Shown here: one piece after another, positions 56,696 to 64,000 of the stretch
Numbering within the stretch: the stretch's first letter is position 1
Layout of the letters: every line of letters begins with the position of its first letter
Assembly (NCBI RefSeq): GCF_047496725.1
Contig: NC_132985.1
Coordinates: 8,487,501-8,551,500 of the forward strand
Reading direction: 5' to 3'
DNA length: 64,000 bases
From: Anoplolepis gracilipes
Taxonomy: Eukaryota > Arthropoda > Insecta > Hymenoptera > Formicidae
Made by a program: the position numbers and the translations under genes
Notes under the pieces: model-generated
The model's input: the letters and a program-made list of their open reading frames with translations, nothing else
Told to the model about the DNA's origin: nothing
The model's database searches: none

Positions 56696-57575
56696 CGAGC
56701 GAAATCCGAGGCATCGAGAAAAACAACGTTGTTATAGATTAAAATTAGAAGAATATGATTACGAAATAATACATAAGACCAAACGAACGAACGCGAACGC
56801 CGACGCGCTAAGCTGTAATGTGACCAGAAGTCTATGAAACAGAAAAGGAAAAAGAGATACTTGCAATAAAAGACGAAGAAGAAGACGAAAACCAATGATA
56901 ATACACGTATTTACAGTGAAGAAGAAAAGAAAGAAATATTGTACGAATATCACGATCTATGGGGGACGAGGGCACTTGGACACAGTTTAATTAGATACGT
57001 TTCAAATGGACACGATATTTTACGCACGGTTCAATTGGATACGGTACAGTTACGCACCGTTCCTTTGGACACAGAAAGTTGCATCGTTTACTTGTGCATC
57101 GTTCATTTGCACACTGTTCACTTAGACACCGTTAACTTGCACACTGTTCATTTAGATATAGAAAGTTGCGCAGCATTTACTTGCGCACCGTTTATTTGCA
57201 CACCGTTCACTCTCGAAAATACCGACAGCCCTGAGGAAACCGCCTATAAACCGACGTACAATTACGATGATACGCACAAGAATTAAAAGAACATTTACGG
57301 GCAACGAACCAAGTAGCAAGGGAAAATTTTAAAGAAGAAAAGCTAAAATCAAAGAAATATTACGGCAAAAATACAAAAGAAACAAACTTTATAATAGACG
57401 ATAAATTAATTTACAATGAAATGTTACGCCGAGGAAGATTGAAAAACTCGAATCGCTATGGACAGGACCGTATAAAATTACCGAAAAATACTTCAAAGAA
57501 AATTACACGGTAATAAAGGGGAGGAAAACAACCCGCATGCACATTAATAAGTTCAAGCCATTTATTGTAGCATAA
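56696..57575 (+). pseudogene. Gypsy-type pol 3' end (RNase H end and integrase)
   Basis: LKLEEYDYEIIHKTKRTNAN (about 56730) is the end of the RT/RNase H region. ILYEYHDLWG (about 56937) begins the integrase zinc-binding part. The C-terminal end reads SLWTGPYKITEKYFKENYTV and HINKFKPFIVA, stop at 57573-57575. The integrase core is missing and is replaced by a short-unit tandem repeat (56975-57215). Several frame changes. Only the 3' third of the element remains; Gypsy/errantivirus group by layout with env downstream. Confidence 0.75.
56975..57215. repeat. tandem repeat with about 20-bp unit inside pol
   Basis: Roughly twelve variants of TTGCACACCGTTCATTTG-like words keep an open frame (residues such as HTVHLDTV) and replace integrase sequence. 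Confidence 0.75.
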
Positions 57576-57619
57576 GCAAAAGTAAAGAAGAGGGGATAAG
57601 AAAAAAATTTCGTCGCCAC

Positions 57620-58120
57620 TTACCTTAGTCGGAGACATCGGAACGACAATAGTAGCACCTGCATTGGTTGAGGTTCCCTGGCCTTCGTCGCGCTACGCTT
57701 GCGCCTTGAAGGGCCCAGATTATCTCCGCAGCGTTGCTGCTCGGCCCAAACCGAGGACCCACAACACCCGACGACACAGGACGAGTACCACCTCATGCAC
57801 TTGCCGCTTTTTCCGTCTGACGTCATAAATAATGAGAAAGGCTCCACGCTCGTGTAGACTGCGGCGAGTGCTCGCTTGACCGGGTCGTCCGGTAGTTCCG
57901 GCCGAACAACCAGAACCCGGCACACCCTACAATAAAAAAAGTTTATAATGCCGGAACATAACTCCCCGCAATTGACACATTCATCGATCCACTGCTTCAT
58001 ATCGAAAGAGTAACGCGGCGAGTAGACTGTCTGACGGATAAAATGATGCGTGATGAACTCATCGAGAAATTCATACGAGAGATTCAAAATGCTCTCAACG
58101 ATAAAAAAAATGCAGCACAA
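57620..58120 (-). CDS. Cys-rich ORF antisense to the pol/env junction
   Basis: A 166-residue minus-strand frame in the gap between pol and env. It has two CxxC pairs, CVNCGELC and CRVC, spaced like a zinc ribbon, then a CMRWYSSCVVGCC segment and an Arg-rich end; GGTAAGTGG (a donor-like site) lies at its 3' end. The upstream start is GTG, so the true start is unclear. No known family. It may be a captured host exon or an antisense gene of the element. Confidence 0.35.
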   Translation of the reverse strand: MCCIFFIVESILNLSYEFLDEFITHHFIRQTVYSPRYSFDMKQWIDECVNCGELCSGIINFFYCRVCRVLVVRPELPDDPVKRALAAVYTSVEPFSLFMTSDGKSGKCMRWYSSCVVGCCGSSVWAEQQRCGDNLGPSRRKRSATKAREPQPMQVLLLSFRCLRLR

Positions 58121-58179
58121 GAATTAAGTCAACCCAAGAGATAAATTAAACTCAATATGATATTACAGGACACTCGTTA

Positions 58180-59840
58180 GTTGGATCAGTCCAAGCCGCA
58201 TGAAGTTAGAGGAGATAGAGACCTGGTATCACATACAAGAATTTAAGGTACAACCCAGTATTCGAAGAAATTGGACGCGTTCGCTTGCAAAGGAAAGCTG
58301 GAAACTAGTAATAAAAAAGATTTATCTTTAGATCAAAGGTACGCGCGCGAGCAGATAAATGAATATTTACAACAAACCGAGAAAATGTGTGAAACCATGA
58401 GATTTCAAAATCGCTACCACAGAGATACATGTACGAACCTTGACACTTTAGCAAAAAGAGAGGCAGAATACTTAAAAGTATCATGACAAGAGTTGAAACA
58501 TTATACAAAAAACAGACAAACAGACGCCAAGGACTAATAAATGGAATAGGTTCTTTAACAAAATCACTATTCGGTACAATGGACGACGAAAGACAGATTA
58601 ACGCACAATTAAACTTACTAAAAAATAATCAACAGACGATACAACATTCCGTACGAAATCAAATTAAGATAATAAATACAACTATCGCGCATATTAATAG
58701 ACTAGAAAATATAATAAATTGTAATGAAAAACTCCTACAAAAACGAGTACGCAGAACGCAGCGAAATAAATGAATATTTTACGATAATTACCATAGTAAT
58801 AACGGAATTAATACGAGACGCGGAAAACCTTATAGAATATCTAACATATATAAGTAAAGGAGCAATGCGGCCAAAAACGTCGATAGACAGGATAAAACAT
58901 TTAAAAGAAGCATCAGTTGCCGCAAGGAATGTATTTTCCATTCCAAATACACGCCAAAGACTGGCTCGTAATAAAAAAATATGCGACAATAAGCGCGTTT
59001 TACGATAAAACAATTATTTCCACTTTTTTTTTATTTTTTCGTTAATTGCGCAACCGAATTATACTATAATGAACGTAATTACGTTACTTGTACACGATTA
59101 TAATAATGTATTTGCAGTAACAGAGGTTAACAATAAAATAATCGCGATAGATAAAGAGAAACTAACATACACACACACTTAATAATAACGGAAAAAGATT
59201 TAAAAAATTGTATCAAGATTAACTCATAATACACATGTAAAGATGCGATACCAACATATAGAGTAAATGTAAACTCACCATGCAAAGTACAAGTGTACAC
59301 ACAACAGCGTCAACAAAATAACTAATATAAAACATCTTATATCAAGCCGTGCCACATAAATCGCGTTACAACAGCCACAAACATAGCTCTACTTGACTGC
59401 TAAAGAACAACAAATAACGATACGATACGACGAACGACAGGAGTACAAAGAAGTAATTAGAAACACAGGGAAAATTATATTAAAACGAAAATGTAAATTA
59501 ATAACCCATACATGACCATACAGGCGAGATAAGTAGTCTATGAAACAGATATATTATAGAAACTTACCTACCTGAATACCTGACACTCGTACGAAAACAT
59601 AATACGATAATACACGACAACGATACATAGAAGACATAGGTCAGCACCGAGCGGAATTAACATAACTAAAAGTAAAATTAGAAGAAGTAGATAACAATTT
59701 GAAAAAATAATGAACAAAATTTCTTTGCGCAAAAACAATTCGTAAATCCAATGGCGATAAACGGAACAATCATAATAGTGATAATATTGATTGTAATTTA
59801 TATAATCATAAAAAAACAAAAATACACTGAAAACTCTTAA
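58180..59840 (+). pseudogene. envelope (F-like) protein of an errantivirus-like element
   Basis: Env proteins of insect errantiviruses are related to baculovirus F fusion proteins. Seen here: a charged ectodomain (58271-58486), a fusion-peptide-like GLINGIGSLTKSLFGT (about 58533) followed by a heptad-like segment (LLKNNQQTIQHSVRNQIKI), more ectodomain to about 59000, and near the end a membrane segment IIIVIILIVIYIII with a KKQK tail before TAA 59838-59840. Frame changes at about 58485, 58740 and several after 59005. Broken; not a functional entry protein. Confidence 0.7.
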
Positions 59841-60194
59841 TAGTGCAGCGTACGGGGCTCTGCTGTACTTTTACAAGTTTATCATCTCTACTGTAGAGTT
59901 CAAAGCCGTGACAATATATTACTTCGCCCACACACCAAAAAAAGTTCGTACTTATTAATAAAAGACATGTAAAACACAATAATATGAATCCGCACGAATA
60001 TGACGGTTGAATTATGTAATTTCGCGAGACGCGGAGCGTGAGTGTACAGGGTGTTTCGTCAATGTACAGCTTATTACGACGGGTTGCCTGCTCATAGGAG
60101 CGGAAGGCTGGTAATGCAGGAATAAATAATACAGATTATTCACGTACATTTTTGACGAAGTATACTAGCTGTCACACTATCAACGCGTAATAAA
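59841..60194. other. unassigned, possibly 3' end of the retroelement
   Basis: No second LTR matching 56293-56695 was found. A GTGTACAGGGTGTTTCGTC stretch lies at 60041-60060. Nothing else seen. Confidence 0.5.
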
Positions 60195-60351
60195 CTGTTA
60201 AAAGAAGAAACTAAATTGCACAAAATAGCGAACTTAAAAGAATATTATAATATTATAATATTAATATTATAATATTCTTTTAGGTATATACTTTCAAATA
60301 TTAATATTTGTCACAAATTTGCTATTTTGTGCAATTTAACTTCTTTTTCAG
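60195..60351. mobile_element. 157-bp palindromic MITE
   Basis: Arms AATTGCACAAAATAGC (within 60195-60232) and the mirror GCTATTTTGTGCAATT (within 60319-60351) enclose an inner ATATTATAATATT palindrome. Confidence 0.7.
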
Positions 60352-60718
60352 TTTGAAATAATAGTTTGTGGGGCGCAAGGGGAGAGGCGGAGCTTCATTC
60401 AATGTATTACATTTAAATAAATAGATCCATTAAGAGTACGTTTCATTAAATATACATGATATGAGAAAATTATGTCCTATTTATGAAACTTTTTTTGTTT
60501 ATAACTTTTTAATAAACAACAAGCCTAAAACCTTTTGAATGCTACTCAGAGTTATGACCTTGACAACATATATCAAGGTCAAGGTCATTAGAGCTGGGTT
60601 CCCTATTAAGGATTTGGTAATTATCCAGAAGAGCTGCCTCACCTCAGATTTTGATCAAAGTAGGCTTATTAGTAGGGTTTTTATCTTTTGTTGTTTTGTC
60701 CTTGTGTATTGTCATGTC
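60352..60718. other. unassigned stretch
   Basis: A TCAAGGTCAAGGTCATTAG repeat near 60573 and a frame (60539-60871) without motifs; probably LINE 3' flank. Confidence 0.45.
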
Positions 60719-61060
60719 TCAATACAGTTTGTAGTTATCATTTTCAATTACTGTTGTCGGCGTACATTTATAATACGGTGTATTGTTTTGTTCTGTGTTG
60801 TATGTGTTGATAATTGCTTTGTGTATTATTTTAACTACTGTATTGTATCTTTCTGTATATTTTATGCTTGATAATAGTTTACATCCTCCTGTTATGTGAT
60901 CTATTGCTTTCGGGAACTGTCTGCATTTTCTACATTTGTCGTCTTGTACATTTGGGTCTTTGATGATGTACTTTAGGTAATTTTTTTTGGTATTACTTGA
61001 TCCTGTATTGTTGTTAAGAATCCTTCTCTTTCTGAAAATAGTTTTCCCTGTTGTAGCCAT
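60719..61060 (-). pseudogene. LINE ORF2 C-terminal fragment
   Basis: A 113-residue minus frame (open a little upstream too) holds a zinc-knuckle block CRKCRQFPKAIDHITGGC followed by LLSSIKYTERYNTVVKIIH and a PYYKCTP...VIENDNYKLY end. This is the post-RT region of a non-LTR retrotransposon; endonuclease and RT are absent. It differs from the LINE at 16656-21536. Confidence 0.65.
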
Positions 61061-61394
61061 ATATAGATGTCTGTCGTGCTTACGTGTTCTTTGCTTATTA
61101 TGTAACGGTATTTATTATTATTATTATTCTTATTTTGGTGATGTTAAAGTTATGGTAAATATGCATAAGTACTACCCCAAAGAAAACTCAAATTTTTTTT
61201 ATCGTAATCAACAAAACTAGTACAAAAATAGTACGTACAAGTGTTTTTACGAAGGCGCAAGTCTTTTTATAAATTTTAAATGAAAAAATTACATAAATAA
61301 ATTTATTCATCATCATTTATTAGATCTTCAAAAAAAGTTGATAGAAAGAAAAAAAAACATTATAAGTTAGAGATTAAAATCGCTAGTATTTAAT

Positions 61395-61858
61395 TGTAAA
61401 CAACGGGTTAATTAAAACGATCTGACTAGCCAAAATCATTCAATTTATTCACACGACGTTTCGACCATATGGTTGTGGTCCTTTTCAAGTGTAAATGTAA
61501 ATTAAGAAAGGGAAGAAAGAATCCAATGGGACATGTTTAAAAGTAGAACTTAATTATGAAACAATTAAATATTGTTAAACTGTCAAATTGACTGTTTCGT
61601 TATAAACTCATGTTGACATGACGTGTCTCGTTGTTTGTGTTTATCTCAAATTTAATAACCGTTGATTTTAACTAAGTGACATATTTAATTGTTTCATAAT
61701 TAAGTTCTACTTTTAAACATGTCCCATTGGATTCTTTCTTCTCTTTCTTAATTTACATTTACACTTGAAAAGGACCATAACTATATGGTCGAAACGTCGT
61801 GTGAATAAATTGAATGATTTTGGCTAGTCAGGTCGTTTTAATTAACCCGTTGTTTACA
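61395..61858. mobile_element. 464-bp inverted-repeat element with hammerhead-like arms
   Basis: Arms of about 175 bp, TGTAAACAACGGGTTAATTA outward. Each carries TTGAAAAGGACCA...TATGGTCGAAACGTCG, a stem flanked by GAAA, i.e. the same layout as 3547-3577. Probably the same superfamily as 2987-3672. Confidence 0.75.
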
Positions 61859-61880
61859 AAAAAAACATATTAGTTAATTT

Positions 61881-62104
61881 CATAACATACACACACACAC
61901 ACGAGGGGTACAAGGGGGCCTTCGACCCTTCCTCCCGCACCCACCCCGTCCACCTCGCTTCGCATGTACGTTGCAAGACAAAACAAACTTTATATGGATT
62001 TGCATCTTTTTACGTGAAGCGAGGTGAACGGGGTGGGTGCGGGAGGGAGGCCGAAGGCCCTCCTTGCACCCCCTCCCGTGTGTGTGTGTGTGTATATGTT
62101 ATGA
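61881..62104. repeat. GC-rich palindrome with CA/TG ends
   Basis: CATAACATACACACACAC...CGCACCCACCCCGTCCACCT is mirrored by AGGTGAACGGGGTGGGTGCG...GTGTGTGTATATGTTATG. Stem of about 85 bp. Confidence 0.8.
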
Positions 62105-62334
62105 AAATATTCCTTCGTATTTATATTATTCTATGCGAATAAAAATCAAATTTATTAGTACTTGAAATTCGCATATCTCGAAATTGAATATTAGTATTCT
62201 CCATCGTCATAACTTCTTCAGAAAAACTTGCGCCTTCGTATAAGCACTTATACATACTATCTTCACACTAGTTTTGTTGATTACAATAAAAAAATTTGAG
62301 TTTTCTTTGGAGTAGTACTTATGCATATTTACCA

Positions 62335-63239
62335 GTTATTTATTGAACAAAAACTGTTTCTCCAAAATTTGTCAAAATATTATTAATTTTTGCGTGGGTT
62401 TCTTACAATTAGTGAAAGCTATATATCTAAAACGTCTATAAGCAAGAGCGAGACGTTTTTCTGGAAACGAGTTAATCGTCGCAGGCGGAGGGTTTTGGCT
62501 CAAGCATATTTAACCTTCACCATAGATATATTTAAATTAAATATAAATTTAATTAAATTTACACTTCAGTAAACAATTTGCACACATACAGATTCCGGTC
62601 CCTTTACTTCCTCCTGTTTCCTTCTTAGTTTCCTACATCATCTTCCAAATCCACTCTCCCTGCTACTACTGATATACCTCATACTCTCCTAGTGAGCCCA
62701 CATTTAATTCATAACCCACATCACGACCACCTTCCGCTGCTTCAATCATCATCCTTGGTGACTTACCTTCTTCTTCATTTTAAAGAACATGTGACCTCGA
62801 CCTTAAAGAGGAATTATCCGATTCTACAAACAAGAAGAGAGATTGTGACACGGAATCACACGAGGGTGACCAACAACCGTTCAAACATTTCCTCTAGTAT
62901 TTTCTCGCCCAATTCTCTCCGATTCAAGGACCGATTCCTAATCCAATATACAAGGCTCTGACCCTGTAGCTCACCAACGTCTCTATGCGGTTCTCACTAC
63001 AAATCTTCTCGAGACGATTATTCCATGGTTTCTTCTAAGCCATAAATATTCTCTTGCCGTTTCTTGTCATTCCTATTCAAGCACTTTGGAAAAAATTCCT
63101 TCCTTCCACTGTTCAACTTCAAGAATTATGACCTCTTCTATTCTTTTCCTTTAATAACTTAATTTTAATATATAAAAAATATTGTACAATTCCAGTCAGA
63201 AATCAATCTCTTACAAGTAACACTATCCAAGTGTCACTC
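62335..63239. other. unassigned stretch
   Basis: A CT-rich part (62580-62960) with an 89-codon frame of no recognisable motif, then AT-rich DNA. Nothing assigned. Confidence 0.5.
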
Positions 63240-63640
63240 GCCGATTTTGATAAGCTTTGAATATGTTGTAATCTAGACCAAAATAAGAGACATATTTTTT
63301 TATACGTGCCCATACGGCCGTTAAAGGAGTGAAACACCCTCTTGAGAAAAATCAGTTTTTATATTTCTAAGCGAATATCGTCGAAACGGTAAGAAATATA
63401 AAAAAAAGTTTTATAGTTTTTAATGTACTTTAAAATCATGCATTCGGATTTTTCGAATATATCATATTTTTCGAGTTCCCTCCCCTTTTACAATTTTAAA
63501 AAATTTTTAAATTTGTCTTCTAGCAAAACTTACAGCTCATTTAACGACAAATCCAACCATATATGATAAAATTGTATTCCAAAGTCGCATTTTTCAGAAA
63601 AATAAGGTAAAAATATCTTTATATACCACCATACGCGCGT
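63240..63640. repeat. dispersed repeat, uninterrupted copy, inverted to 2555-4390
   Basis: Contains the mirrors of CACGTATAAAAAAATATGTCTC-like and TGCGACTTTGGAATACAA blocks, contiguous here. Family unknown. Confidence 0.65.
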
Positions 63641-64000
63641 TTTTATCTGTCTCACGCTTGTCACTTGTTTATATACATATATATAACACATATTTTTATA
63701 ATTAATAATAAATATAATTCTAATATGTAGTTTTCCTTATATACATTATATATAATATGTTATATATAAAATATAATATTTTATGTAAAAATAATAAATA
63801 ACTTTTTAATTTAAAAGTAACAAAACATGAGTTAATTGTCATTTTTATTTTTTTTAACCTGTTCCACCCGGGGATTGAGTTATCTACCGGGCGCGTTTCC
63901 AAGTGGCGGATAGGAGGACGTCCAGGTGCCCCCCGACTTCTAGTGAGTAGACTCGCTGGTCGCTGGGGTAGATTCTGGATAGTGACGAGCTATAACGCGA
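63641..64000. other. AT-rich DNA then GC-rich edge sequence
   Basis: From about 63860 composition rises (CCACCCGGGGATTGAG, then CCGGGCGCGTTTCCAAGTGG) up to the window edge, probably the start of another element or gene. Not identifiable from this much sequence. Confidence 0.4.

Larger units (their letters stand above)
61153..62334. mobile_element. nested palindromic element
   Basis: Outer arms 61153-61262 and 62226-62334 are reverse complements (TGGTAAATATGC...CGAAGGCGCAAG). They enclose two further palindromes, 61395-61858 and 61881-62104. No coding sequence. Confidence 0.75.

Noticed and set aside
60041..60060. GTGTACAGGGTGTTTCGTC as an end of the CAGGGTGTCCC MITE family
   Set aside because: Similarity stops after about eleven bases and no mirrored partner is found nearby.

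Overview
The window looks like a piece of an insect nuclear genome, most likely an ant or another hymenopteran. That assignment is an inference from the mix of element families, AT-richness and intron style; no host marker gene is present. I see no convincing host gene. Nearly everything that can be assigned is mobile or virus-derived DNA, much of it nested. Left part (1-16.6 kb): Penelope-like elements (PLEs) with hammerhead-ribozyme-like cores; a palindromic element with tRNA-like Pol III boxes in its arms (5549-6647); and a 6-kb CMC/EnSpm-like DNA transposon (6653-12625) with a broken Tnp2-type transposase. These last two lie between two PLE copies in inverted orientation (4790-5540 and 12640-15405). 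A short terminal-inverted-repeat element follows at 15491-16396. Middle part (16.6-28.5 kb): a long APE-type LINE bounded by a perfect 16-bp target duplication (16656-21536), a PLE fragment, a decayed Polinton/Maverick fragment of one lineage (22658-26262: penton-like protein, adenain-like protease, PLA2-type minor capsid protein, packaging ATPase, integrase), another PLE (26345-28385) and a small MITE. Core (29.3-47.2 kb): a palindromic MITE carrying a complete Polinton/Maverick (30142-47058, 16.9 kb) of a second lineage. It has AG...CT ends, long TIRs and a 6-bp TATACT target duplication. Minus-strand genes, from right to left, are a spliced gene with a SUMO-interacting-type motif, protein-primed DNA polymerase B, packaging ATPase, a small basic protein, a conserved unknown, chromodomain integrase, penton-like protein, pVI-like minor capsid protein, major capsid protein and adenain-like protease. 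One intact unknown gene runs the other way. Together these are a full virion and replication gene set, but most genes carry stops or frameshifts, so this copy looks inactive. Right part (47.2-64 kb): a solo LTR with 5-bp duplication, a hAT transposon with unusual ~1-kb terminal inverted repeats and an 8-bp duplication, the 3' half of an env-bearing Gypsy/errantivirus-like element, a LINE 3' fragment and a stack of nested palindromes. A repeat at 63240-63640 matches, inverted, one at 2555-4390.
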